From: Streptomyces aureus
Lineage (GTDB): Bacteria; Actinomycetota; Actinomycetes; Streptomycetales; Streptomycetaceae
Direction of reading: 5' to 3'
Assembly: GCF_000725495.1 (NCBI RefSeq)
Contig: NZ_JNZD01000005.1
Span: 434,001 to 498,000, forward strand
Length of the DNA: 64,000 bases
Below, piece by piece: positions 51,700-59,882 of this stretch (position 1 is its first letter; the number at the start of each line of letters is the position of its first letter). The translations under genes and the position numbers were made by a program. The notes beneath the pieces are model-generated. The model worked only from the letters and a program-made list of their open reading frames with translations, was not told the DNA's origin and ran no database searches.

Positions 51700-53055
51700 A
51701 TGCACACGTCCCGCCCCCTCGACCCCCGGCCCATCACCGTCCTCGACCTGTTCAGTGGGTGCGGCGGCTTCACTCAGGGGTTTCACGAGTTCCGTCCCGA
51801 GGGGGCGAAGGACGGCGGGCCCGTTTTCCACAGTGTCGCGGCGGTCGAGCACGACCTCGCCGCGGCTGCCACCTACGCCGTGAACTTCGGGATCCACCGC
51901 CCGGACAAGAGCGTTCCCGAAGCCCACGTGCACCTCGAGGACATCGAGGAGTGGAAGCGGTCGGAGGACGCCCGCGCCCTCCGACCGGACGTGGTGGTCG
52001 GAGGCCCTCCGTGCCAGGGCTTTTCAGCCTTGAACCGGAACAAGAAGGGCGTGGAACGCAACCGCCTGTGGGAAGAATACGTTCACATCGTGGCGGAACT
52101 TCGCCCGAAGGTGTTCGTCATCGAGAATGTCGATCGCTTTCTCAGGTCGGACGAATTCCAGAATCTGCTCAGCGAGGTGAAACAGGGCGGCCTGTTGAGC
52201 GAGTACGAACTGGTCGATCCTCCCGGTCATGTACCGACCGACACCGAGGAGCGCAAGCACAAGCGCTACCTCCTCAATGCCGCCGACTACGGCGCACCCC
52301 AGGCCCGGAGGCGCGCGATCGTCATCGGCGTCCGTCGGGACATCGGCGCAAATCGTACGATGTCGTACCCCCCGGTGAGCCACGTGCGACGCCCGAAGGG
52401 CGCCGCCGGCCCCTCGGCCCAGCCCCTCGACGGCGTCGAGAGCCGACCCTACTGGCGCTCGGTGGAAGGCGTCTTCGACGAGTCGGAGCGACTCCCCCTG
52501 CAGGGGACCGAGCTCCCCGACGGCAAGCAGGACATCGACGATGTGGACGCCGTGGTCCCCGGGATCTTCACGACCCGCGATCTCCATTTCGGACGCAACC
52601 CCGAACCGCTTTCACGAGCACGCTACAAAGCGATCCCTCCGGGCGGAAACCGCAAGGATCTTCGCGACAAATGGTTCACGGTGGACGGGAACGGCGAAAT
52701 CCATGTCTTCGAAACCGGGAATCCTCCGGGCGTGAAGACACCTGTCGAACCCCTCTCCACCGAAAGCTGGGACAAGCACAACACCGGTACCGGGGACGTC
52801 ATGGGTCGACTACGCATGGGCGAGCCGTCGGTAACCATCCGAACCGAGTTCTTCAAGCCCGAGAAGGGCCGCTACCTTCACCCGACCGCAGATCGGCCCA
52901 TCACCCACTACGAGGCTGCCCGGATACAGGGCTTCCCCCTCGACTTCCGCTGGTGCGGTTCGAAGACCGACATCGCCCGACAGATCGGGAACGCCGTTCC
53001 CATTCCTCTCGGTACGGCCATCGCCTCGGCCATCCACGCCTGTCTGCGCGGCTGA
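51700..53055 (+). CDS. C5-cytosine DNA methyltransferase (active)
   Basis: A 451-residue methyltransferase with complete motifs: I VLDLFSGCGGFTQGFHEF, IV VVVGGPPCQGFSALN with catalytic C105, VI KVFVIENVDRFL, VIII DYGAPQARRRAIVIGV, a large target-recognition stretch (residues about 225-370), IX/X HYEAARIQGFPLDFRW and RQIGNAVPIPLGTAIASAI. It methylates cytosine at a site set by its recognition domain, which cannot be read from sequence. It follows the degenerate partner by nine bases. In the island it protects host DNA or marks it for recognition. Confidence 0.9.
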   Translation: MHTSRPLDPRPITVLDLFSGCGGFTQGFHEFRPEGAKDGGPVFHSVAAVEHDLAAAATYAVNFGIHRPDKSVPEAHVHLEDIEEWKRSEDARALRPDVVVGGPPCQGFSALNRNKKGVERNRLWEEYVHIVAELRPKVFVIENVDRFLRSDEFQNLLSEVKQGGLLSEYELVDPPGHVPTDTEERKHKRYLLNAADYGAPQARRRAIVIGVRRDIGANRTMSYPPVSHVRRPKGAAGPSAQPLDGVESRPYWRSVEGVFDESERLPLQGTELPDGKQDIDDVDAVVPGIFTTRDLHFGRNPEPLSRARYKAIPPGGNRKDLRDKWFTVDGNGEIHVFETGNPPGVKTPVEPLSTESWDKHNTGTGDVMGRLRMGEPSVTIRTEFFKPEKGRYLHPTADRPITHYEAARIQGFPLDFRWCGSKTDIARQIGNAVPIPLGTAIASAIHACLRG

Positions 53056-53209
53056 CCGACCCGGCTGAGGAATCGCCGCCCGACCGTGCCGCCGGGGCTG
53101 TGCCGGCGGACACACTCTCCTTCGGGAGGCAGGGTCGCCTCGGAGCCACCCGCGCGCCCGCTCCGCCGGGGCGGGGCGCTAGCCTCGGGGGACGAACTAG
53201 GAGGCAGTG

Positions 53210-53512
53210 ATGGCGAAGGTTCCGGCCGCGGTGGTGGCCGCCGGGGGGCTTGTCGGTGGGTACGGCGTCGCCCGGTGGACGAGGAAGCGGCAGCTCGGCG
53301 GGGTCGTGCTCGCCGCCGCCGGGGTCGCCGCCGCGCGGCAGTGGAAGCAGGAGGCCGGAGGCGTGGCCGCCGGGGCCCTGACCGCCGGGTACGTCGCCGC
53401 GTTCGCCGGGTCGCACCCCCTGGCCAAGAAGGTCGGCGCCTGGCCCGCCGTCTTCGGTGTCGCCGGCGCCATGGCCCTCGCCTCCTGGGCCGTGGCCGAC
53501 CGACGCGGCTGA
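53210..53512 (+). CDS. Small hydrophobic membrane protein
   Basis: A 100-residue protein with three predicted hydrophobic segments (VPAAVVAAGGLVGGYGVARW, VLAAAGVAAARQW and GAMALASWAVADRR). A strong AGGAGG lies five bases before the ATG at 53210. No family is recognised. It lies just outside the defence island, and its high GC content resembles the host chromosome, so it probably marks the boundary. Confidence 0.65.
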   Translation: MAKVPAAVVAAGGLVGGYGVARWTRKRQLGGVVLAAAGVAAARQWKQEAGGVAAGALTAGYVAAFAGSHPLAKKVGAWPAVFGVAGAMALASWAVADRRG

Positions 53513-53584
53513 TCCGGGCCGGGCACCGCAGGGCAGCCAGGGCTGCGCGGCGCGCCGGAGCCGGGGCGGGCTCGCACCCCCGCC

Positions 53585-54550
53585 TTACGACGCGCGTTCC
53601 TCCGTCCCCCGGAATGCCCTCCGGTACGCGTACGGGCTCGTTCCCACCACTCGTTTGAAGCGGTCGCGGAATGCCGTCGGGGAGCCGAAGCCCGCCTGGG
53701 CCGCGATGCGTTCCACCGGGTACGTGGTCGTCTCCAGGAGGTACTGGGCCCGGCGGACCCGGGCCCGGTGCAGCCACTGGAGCGGGGTCGTGCCGGTCTG
53801 TTCGCGGAAGCGGCGGTTGAGGGTGCGGGTGCTCATCCCGGCGTGGACCGCGATGTCCTCCAGGGTCAGCTCCCGGTCCGCGTTCTCCTCCAGCCAGTCG
53901 AGCAGCGGCTCCATGGCCGTGCCCGCCGGTGCCGGCGGCTGGGTGTGGACGATGAACTGGGCCTGGCCCCCCTCGCGTTCGAGGGGCATCACGGACAGGC
54001 GGGCGGCGTGCGCGGCGACGGCGGAGCCGTGATCCTTGCGGATCATGTGCAGGCACATGTCCAGCGCCGCCGACGCGCCCGCCGACGTCAGGACCTGCCC
54101 GTTGTCGACGTAGAGCACGTTCGGGTCCACGGTCACCTCCGGGTGCCGGGACGCCAGTTCCGCGGCCGCGACCCAGTGCGTGGTCGCGCGCAGACCGTCC
54201 AGCAGGCCGGTGGCGGCCAGGACGAAGGCGCCGACGCAGATCGACGCGATCCGGGTGCCGTTCGCGTAAGCCGATCGCAGCGCCTCCGCTACGCCCGGCG
54301 GCAGCGGCGCGGACGGGTCAGCGACGCCCGGAACGACGATCGTGTCCGCCTCCGCGAGCGCCTCCAGGCCGTGGGGCGCCCGCAGCGTGAACGCGCCCGC
54401 GCTCACCTCCGCGCCCGCCGTGGCCGAGCACACCCGGGTCCGGTACGCGGGGCGGCCGTCGGGCAGCCGCGCCCAGCCGAAGGTGTCGATCGGGGCGGCG
54501 AGATCGAAGGGGATGACCTGGTCGAGCGCCAGTACGGCCACGGTGTGCAT
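53585..54550 (-). CDS. GlxA-family AraC-type transcriptional regulator (DJ-1/PfpI + HTH)
   Basis: A 321-residue regulator. The N-terminal DJ-1/PfpI domain (residues 1-180) has AVLALDQVIPFDLAAPIDTFGWARLPDG and RIASICVGAFVLAATGLLDGLRATTHW, where the Cys sits at the nucleophile elbow. The C-terminal AraC HTH has LTLEDIAVHAGMSTRTLNRRFREQTGTTPLQWLHRARVRRAQYLLETTTYPVERIAAQAGFGSPTAFRDRFKRVVGTSPYAYRR. Ligand unknown. It is divergent from the DUF2269 gene with 228 bases between. Confidence 0.9.
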   Translation of the reverse strand: MHTVAVLALDQVIPFDLAAPIDTFGWARLPDGRPAYRTRVCSATAGAEVSAGAFTLRAPHGLEALAEADTIVVPGVADPSAPLPPGVAEALRSAYANGTRIASICVGAFVLAATGLLDGLRATTHWVAAAELASRHPEVTVDPNVLYVDNGQVLTSAGASAALDMCLHMIRKDHGSAVAAHAARLSVMPLEREGGQAQFIVHTQPPAPAGTAMEPLLDWLEENADRELTLEDIAVHAGMSTRTLNRRFREQTGTTPLQWLHRARVRRAQYLLETTTYPVERIAAQAGFGSPTAFRDRFKRVVGTSPYAYRRAFRGTEERAS

Positions 54551-54728
54551 GACCAGAGCGTAGGCATCCGACGGGTTCTCGTCACCCGTGCAGGGAGGGT
54601 TCCGGGTGGGTACCGGTCAGGGGGTCAGCCGCCGAGTGGGAGTCATGTGTGCTGGTCAGCGGCCTTCCGTCGGGTGCTCGGAGCGAGTCTGCCGGTCAGC
54701 CGGGTGGTGGCGGGAATCCGTTGAGGAC

Positions 54729-54742
54729 TGGCAAAAGTGCCA
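54729..54742. promoter_or_regulatory. Inverted repeat TGGCA-N4-TGCCA
   Basis: Perfect five-base arms, 37 bases before the GTG at 54779, in the divergent gap between the GlxA-type regulator and the DUF2269 gene. A possible operator. Confidence 0.3.
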
Positions 54743-54778
54743 CTTCTCGGTGATCCACCGGGCGCCTAACGTCACCCC

Positions 54779-55273
54779 GTGACCAAGTTCCTCCTCGCCG
54801 TCCACGTCATCGCCGCGATCGTCGCCATCGGGCCCGTCACCGTCGCCGCGAGCATGTTCCCGCCCGCCGCGCGCAAGGTGCTCGACGCCCCGGACGACAC
54901 GAGCGCCCTCGCCACCGTCCGGCTGCTGCACCGCATCTGCCAGGTGTACGCCGTGGCGGGCGTCGCCGTCCCCGTTTTCGGGTTCGCCACCGCGAGCGAC
55001 ATGGGCGTTCTCGGGGACACCTGGCTGATCGTCTCGATCGGGCTGACCGCGCTCGCCGCCGTGGTCCTCGCCGCGCTGGTCCTGCCCCGGCAGAGCGCGA
55101 TCCTGGAGGGCTACGAGAAGCAGGAGACGCTCAGCGAGGCGGTGCCCGAACGGGCGGTGGCCGACCGCGCGGTGACCGTCCGGCTCGCGATGTTCACCGG
55201 GATCTTCAACCTGCTGTGGGCCACCGTCACCGTCTTGATGATCATCCGGCCCGGTTCCACGACGGGCGCCTAG
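54779..55273 (+). CDS. DUF2269-type membrane protein
   Basis: A 164-residue protein with four membrane segments: FLLAVHVIAAIVAIGPVTVAA, VYAVAGVAVPVFGFATA, WLIVSIGLTALAAVVLAALV and MFTGIFNLLWATVTVLMI, the pattern of DUF2269 proteins. Function unknown. GTG 54779 has no ribosome site; TAACGT six bases upstream fits a leaderless transcript. Confidence 0.75.
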   Translation: MTKFLLAVHVIAAIVAIGPVTVAASMFPPAARKVLDAPDDTSALATVRLLHRICQVYAVAGVAVPVFGFATASDMGVLGDTWLIVSIGLTALAAVVLAALVLPRQSAILEGYEKQETLSEAVPERAVADRAVTVRLAMFTGIFNLLWATVTVLMIIRPGSTTGA

Positions 55274-55350
55274 CCGGATCCCGGCGTACATCCGGAGCGG
55301 AACCCTCCCCACCCGTTCCGGCCCGTGGCCCGGGACCCTAGGATCCCGCC

Positions 55351-55860
55351 ATGGAAGCCAATCAGCAGCCGTCCGCGGCGAGCACGTACCTGACCTTCGT
55401 GGAGCAGCAGTTGACTGCCGACGGCTGTGAGACACGATGGGACGACTGGGCCGGGGTGCCCGTCCTGGTGGGGCGCCGGGGCGAGTTCCGGATGCGGTGG
55501 ATGGGGACGAAACTGCACCTCTTCACGGTGGCCGCGGCCGTTCCGGAGATAACCGTGCAGGCCATCTCCGGGTTCACCGACCAGGTGATGAAGTACGCCA
55601 AGGACAACAAGGGCGGTCTGCCCGTCGGCTTCCAGAACGGCATCGGCGCCTTCCCGCTGCTGGTCAGCGACCGGGTCGACCCGGCGGCCGTGCAGTGGGC
55701 CGAGGCCCAGCAGCGGGTGAAGTTCGCCTGCATGACCCGGCCCGTCGTGGTCGACAGTTCACGCCAGTACGTGGGCATGTACCGCGGCAAGCCGATGCTC
55801 GGGCGCGTCTACGCCTCGTACTTCAACGAGAAGGGCACGCGGTACTTCTACGGCCAGTAG
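55351..55860 (+). CDS. Conserved hypothetical protein (YbjN-like fold possible)
   Basis: A 169-residue cytosolic protein. It has an alpha/beta pattern with AQSTYLTFVEQQLTADGCETRWDD-like N terminus, LHLFTVAAAVPEITVQAISGFTDQVMKYAKDNKG and a C-terminal GKPMLGRVYASYFNEKGTRYFYGQ. I do not recognise a catalytic motif; relatives are sometimes annotated as levansucrase without basis. ATG 55351 lacks a ribosome site, and TAGGAT is six bases upstream, as for leaderless genes. Confidence 0.72.
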   Translation: MEANQQPSAASTYLTFVEQQLTADGCETRWDDWAGVPVLVGRRGEFRMRWMGTKLHLFTVAAAVPEITVQAISGFTDQVMKYAKDNKGGLPVGFQNGIGAFPLLVSDRVDPAAVQWAEAQQRVKFACMTRPVVVDSSRQYVGMYRGKPMLGRVYASYFNEKGTRYFYGQ

Positions 55861-55952
55861 GAACCGACCCCCGGCCGGACCGGGTCGCCCATCGCGGGAC
55901 GCCGAGCCGGACCGGGTCGCCCACCGCGGGGCCCCGATCCGGCTCGCCTCTC

Positions 55953-56426
55953 TCACCACCGGCCGGCCAAGGACAGTTCCTCCTCCGCCGCGTCCACCAG
56001 GTCCGTCCTGAACTGCCGTGCTACCGCGCCCGCGACCAGCACCGCGGCCGCTCCGAGCAGCGTCACGGCCGCCCAGGTCAGCGGCCAGGCGTCGGCGAAG
56101 CCGTCGGGCGGGCCGGGATGGGTCCGCAGGGACACGTAGAGCAGGACCGCCGGTGGTGCGGCGACCAGGAGCAGGGGCCAGGCGAGCGCGTCCCGGAGCC
56201 CGAAGTGGACGGCCAGGAGCAGCAGGACCGCGGCGAGGGCGAGCACGCCCATGCCCGTCACCGGGGTGGTCTCCACGAGGGAGCCGGGTGACGAGGGGCG
56301 GTTGCGCAGGTCCCAGGGGAGACAGACGAGGTACGCCGCGCAGGAGAGGGCGGCGCCGAGTACACGCGTCAGCCAGCGTTCCGGCCAGGGGCGCGTTCGC
56401 AAGGGGCGGAGCAGTTTCTCGGTCAT
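55953..56426 (-). CDS. Membrane protein of unknown function
   Basis: A 157-residue protein with four predicted membrane segments (VLGAALSCAAYLVCLPW, GMGVLALAAVLLLLAVHF, WPLLLVAAPPAVLLYVSL and WAAVTLLGAAAVLVAGAVA) and a basic N terminus. No family is recognised. ATG 56426 lacks a clear ribosome site. Confidence 0.65.
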   Translation of the reverse strand: MTEKLLRPLRTRPWPERWLTRVLGAALSCAAYLVCLPWDLRNRPSSPGSLVETTPVTGMGVLALAAVLLLLAVHFGLRDALAWPLLLVAAPPAVLLYVSLRTHPGPPDGFADAWPLTWAAVTLLGAAAVLVAGAVARQFRTDLVDAAEEELSLAGRW

Positions 56427-56562
56427 GCGTACGAGGGTTCCGTGCCCGGCGGGGCCGCGACAGAGTACGCGTACTCAGAAGCCGCGCCCCGCGGGCGAGA
56501 ACGGACATGTTCTCCCGTACGGCGAACCGGGTCCGGCCGCTCGTACGTGACGGTCCGCCGGA

Positions 56563-58077
56563 TCACGTCGCCTGGGCCGTGGACGTCGACGGCGTGGCAC
56601 CGGCCTTCCCGGTGGCCGTCGACAGGGGCGCGGCGATGTCCTCCAGGGAGCGGCGCTCGGCCTTGACCGCGAGGAACGCGGCGACCAGGCCCGCGGCGCA
56701 CATCAGGGAGGCGCCGATCTGGAACGCGAGGACCGTGTCGCCGACGACCCCGGACTTCGTGAGGTCGGCGAAGACCAGCGGGCCGCTGATGCCGCCGGCC
56801 GCGGTGCCGATGGCGTAGAAGAAGGCGATGGCCATCGCGCGGGTCTCCATGGGGAAGATCTCGGAGACCGTCAGATACGCGCTGGAGGCGCCCGCGGAGG
56901 CGAAGAACAGGACCACGCACCAGCATGCCGTCATCGTCACCGCGTCCAGGGAGCCCTGGTCGAAGAGCCAGGCGGTGACGAACAGCAGCGAACCCGAGAG
57001 CAGATAGGTCGAGGAGATCATCACCCGTCGGCCGAGGGTGTCGAAGAGCTTGCCGAGCAGCAGCGGGCCGAGGAGGTTGCCGGCCGCGATGACGGCGAAG
57101 TAGTAGCCGGTGGAGCCGGTGGGCACGTCGAAGAACGTGGTGAGGATGGCGCCGAACCCGAAGGTGATCGCGTTGTAGAGGAAGGCCTGGCCGACGAAGA
57201 GGGCGAGGCCGAGGACGGCCCGTTTCGGGTACTTCCCGAAGACCGTCTTCGCGATGAGGCCGAAGCCGATGCTCTTGCGCTGCTCGATGGTGATCTCGCC
57301 CTCGGCCCGTGGCAGCGGTTCACCCCGTTCCTCCTCGATCTCCTCCTCCACGGAGCTCACGAGTTCCTCGGCCTGCTCACCGCGGCCGTGGATGAACTGC
57401 CAGCGCGGGCTCTCCGGAACGTGCCGCCTGACCAGCAGGATCACGAGTCCGAGGACCACGCCGAGGCCGAACGTCAGCCGCCAGCCGATGTCCTTGGGGA
57501 AGATGCTCGTGTTCAGCATGACGATCGACAGCAGTGCGCCGCCGATCGCGCCGAGCCAGTAGGTGCCGTTGATGATGAGGTCGACCCGACCGCGGAACCG
57601 GGCCGGGATGAGCTCGTCGATCGCCGAGTTGATGGCCGCGTACTCGCCGCCGATGCCGAAGCCGGTGAGGAAGCGGAAGGTGAAGAACCACCAGGGGCCG
57701 AACGACAGGGCGGTCAGCGCGGTCGCCGAGAGATACACCGCGAGCGTGATCATGAAGAGCTTCTTGCGGCCGTACCGGTCCGTCAGCCACCCGAAGAACA
57801 GGGCGCCCGCGCAGGCACCGGCCACATAGAGCGCCGCCGCGATACCGGTGACCTGCGCCGAGGTGATGGACAGACCGCTGCCGGGCTCGGAGAGCCGGCC
57901 CGCGATGCTGCCGACGGTGGTGACCTCGAGACCGTCCAGGATCCAGACGGTTCCCAGGCCGATCACGATCATCCAGTGCCAGCGTGACCACGGCAGCCGG
58001 TCCAGCCGGGACGGCACGTCGGTGGTGACCGTGCCGGTGGCAGCGGGGACGGGAGCTGGTGAGGCTGCGGCGGGCAT
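56563..58077 (-). CDS. MFS transporter, sugar/metabolite:H+ symporter type
   Basis: A 504-residue transporter with 12 membrane segments. Motif A-like loop: GALFFGWLTDRYGRKKLFM; later FRFLTGFGIGGEYAAINSAIDELIPARFRGRVDLIINGTYWLGAIGGAL and VSEIFPMETRAMAIAFFYAIGTAAGGISGP, the sugar/aromatic-acid symporter signature (RGR and PMETRAxA). The central cytosolic loop (VSSVEEEIEEERGEPLPRAEGEI) is acidic. Substrate unknown. ATG 58077 has GAGGGAA upstream; the longer open frame upstream lies in a repeat. Confidence 0.88.
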   Translation of the reverse strand: MPAAASPAPVPAATGTVTTDVPSRLDRLPWSRWHWMIVIGLGTVWILDGLEVTTVGSIAGRLSEPGSGLSITSAQVTGIAAALYVAGACAGALFFGWLTDRYGRKKLFMITLAVYLSATALTALSFGPWWFFTFRFLTGFGIGGEYAAINSAIDELIPARFRGRVDLIINGTYWLGAIGGALLSIVMLNTSIFPKDIGWRLTFGLGVVLGLVILLVRRHVPESPRWQFIHGRGEQAEELVSSVEEEIEEERGEPLPRAEGEITIEQRKSIGFGLIAKTVFGKYPKRAVLGLALFVGQAFLYNAITFGFGAILTTFFDVPTGSTGYYFAVIAAGNLLGPLLLGKLFDTLGRRVMISSTYLLSGSLLFVTAWLFDQGSLDAVTMTACWCVVLFFASAGASSAYLTVSEIFPMETRAMAIAFFYAIGTAAGGISGPLVFADLTKSGVVGDTVLAFQIGASLMCAAGLVAAFLAVKAERRSLEDIAAPLSTATGKAGATPSTSTAQAT

Positions 58078-58092
58078 GAGGTTCCCTCTCCG

Positions 58093-58167
58093 TCGGACGA
58101 ACCTCGTCCGGGTGCCCACCCCTCGGGCCTTCGGACGAACTCCGTCCGGGTGCCCACCCTTGGGCCG
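58093..58167. repeat. Two 38-base tandem repeats, each with a hairpin
   Basis: TCGGACGAACCTCGTCCGGG and a diverged copy 38 bases later (TCGGACGAACTCCGTCCGGG), each followed by TGCCCACCC. CGGACGA pairs with TCGTCCG in the first copy. They lie between the stop of the DUF445 gene and the start of the MFS gene. Confidence 0.7.
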
Positions 58168-58168
58168 G

Positions 58169-59629
58169 CTAAGCCCCCAGCGCCCGCGACACCACGTAGA
58201 TCAGCAGTCCGGCCAGGGAGCCGACCACCGTGCCGTTGATCCGGATGAACTGCAGGTCACGGCCGATGTGCGCCTCGATCTTCCGGGTGGTGTGCTCGGC
58301 GTCCCAGCCCGCGACGGTGTCCGTGATGAGCGAGGTGATCTCCTTGCGGTACGTCGTCACGACGTAGACGGCGGCACCCTCGACCCAGCTGTCCACCTTG
58401 GCCTGGAGCTTGGGCTCGGTGGCCATCCGGGCGCCGAGGGAGAGCAGCGAGGCCCGTACGCGCAGCCGTAGTTCACTGCGCTCGTCCTCGGCCGCGGACA
58501 CGATCATCGACCGTACGGCCGTCCACGCGGAGGCGATCAGATCCTGGACCTCGCCGCGGCCCAGCACCTCGCCCTTGAGGCGCTCCACGCGGGCCCGGGT
58601 GTCGGTGTCGGACTGGAGGTCGGCGGCGAAGTCGGTGAGGAACCGGTCCAGTGCGCCGCGGGCCGGGTGCGACGGGGAGTCGCGCATCTCGGTGACGAAG
58701 CGCAGCAGTTCCTTGTAGACCCGCTCGCCGACCTTCCTGTCGACGAAGCGGGGCGTCCATCCGGGAGCGCCGCCCTGGACGGCGTCCATCACCTGGGCAT
58801 CGTGGAACACCAGCCAGTCGTGGGCCCGGGAGACGACCAGGTCGACGAACCGTCTGTGGCCGCCGTCCACGACGATCTTCTCCAGCATCTTGCCCATGCC
58901 GGGCGCGATCTCCTGGGCGTCCGCGCGACGGGTGATGGCCTCGCCGACGACGGCCTGCACGTCGGAGTCGCGCAGTACGGTCAGCGCGCCCCTGAGGGCG
59001 GCGGCCAGTTCGGCGGTGACCCGGTCGGCGTGCTCGGGGTCGGCGAGCCAGACGCCGAGCCTGCTGCCGATGCCCACCGCGCGCAGCCGCTGCCGGACGA
59101 CCTCCTCGGAGAGGAAGTTCTCGCCGACGAACTCGCCCAGCGAGACACCGAGCTGGTCCTTCTTCGTCGGGATGATCGCGGTGTGCGGGATGGGCAGGCC
59201 GAGCGGATGCCGGAACAGGGCCGTGACGGCGAACCAGTCGGCGAGCGCGCCGACCATGCCCGCCTCGGCCGCCGCCGCGACATAGCCCGCCCAGGGGCCG
59301 GCGCCCGCGCCCTCGGCCACCTTGGCCAGGACGTAGACGAGGGCGACGAACAGCAGCAGCCCGGTGGCGGTCGCCTTCATCCGGCGCACGCCGCGCCGCT
59401 TCTCCTCGTCGGCCGGGCTGAAGGTGTTCATCGCCCGGCCCGGCGGGACGGGGGCCGTCCGGCCGGCCGCGCCCTCCGTGCCGGCCACGCCCTTCACGCC
59501 GGCCGCGCCCTCCGTACCGGCCGGTGTACCGCCGCCCGAAGCCCTCCCGGGCTCCCCGGCGTTCGCGGCGGTGGCGGCACGGGCATGCTGTTCCGTGCCG
59601 TCCGCGTCACCCGAATTCGTGCGTTCCAT
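58169..59629 (-). CDS. DUF445-family membrane protein
   Basis: A 486-residue protein. The first 65 residues are low-complexity (AGTEGAAGVKGVAGTEGAAG repeats), followed by a membrane segment (GLLLFVALVYVLAKVA) and the DUF445 core with GYVAAAAEAGMVGALADWFAVTALFRHPLGLPIPHTAIIPTKKDQLG, TPRFVDRKVGERVYKELLRFV and a C-terminal hydrophobic GTVVGSLAGLLIYVVSRAL. Function unknown; relatives are envelope proteins. ATG at 59629 has GGAG close by. Confidence 0.85.
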   Translation of the reverse strand: MERTNSGDADGTEQHARAATAANAGEPGRASGGGTPAGTEGAAGVKGVAGTEGAAGRTAPVPPGRAMNTFSPADEEKRRGVRRMKATATGLLLFVALVYVLAKVAEGAGAGPWAGYVAAAAEAGMVGALADWFAVTALFRHPLGLPIPHTAIIPTKKDQLGVSLGEFVGENFLSEEVVRQRLRAVGIGSRLGVWLADPEHADRVTAELAAALRGALTVLRDSDVQAVVGEAITRRADAQEIAPGMGKMLEKIVVDGGHRRFVDLVVSRAHDWLVFHDAQVMDAVQGGAPGWTPRFVDRKVGERVYKELLRFVTEMRDSPSHPARGALDRFLTDFAADLQSDTDTRARVERLKGEVLGRGEVQDLIASAWTAVRSMIVSAAEDERSELRLRVRASLLSLGARMATEPKLQAKVDSWVEGAAVYVVTTYRKEITSLITDTVAGWDAEHTTRKIEAHIGRDLQFIRINGTVVGSLAGLLIYVVSRALGA

Positions 59630-59815
59630 TCACTCCACCCGTTCGCAGGCCGGCTCGCGCCCCGTACTCATTGTCCCTTTCTCCCTCACTTCCTCACCGA
59701 CTCCTGGAACGCCGCGGGAGTTCCCGGCGTCTGTGCGGATGGGGAATCGACCAGGGGGACCCCTAAGGGGCGCACTCCCACGGCGCCCGGGGGGCGCGTC
59801 CGAGCCCTCGCACCC

Positions 59816-59829
59816 CATGACGCATCATG
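59816..59829. promoter_or_regulatory. Inverted repeat CATGA-N4-TCATG
   Basis: Perfect five-base arms in the 253-base gap between divergent DUF445 and SGNH hydrolase genes, 54 bases before the latter's start. Possible operator. The rest of the gap holds an AT-rich stretch near 59670 and no gene. Confidence 0.3.
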
Positions 59830-59882
59830 GAGTGATCACAACCGGAGCCTCGGGCTCCCTCGTCCGAGGAGACACGCACCGC

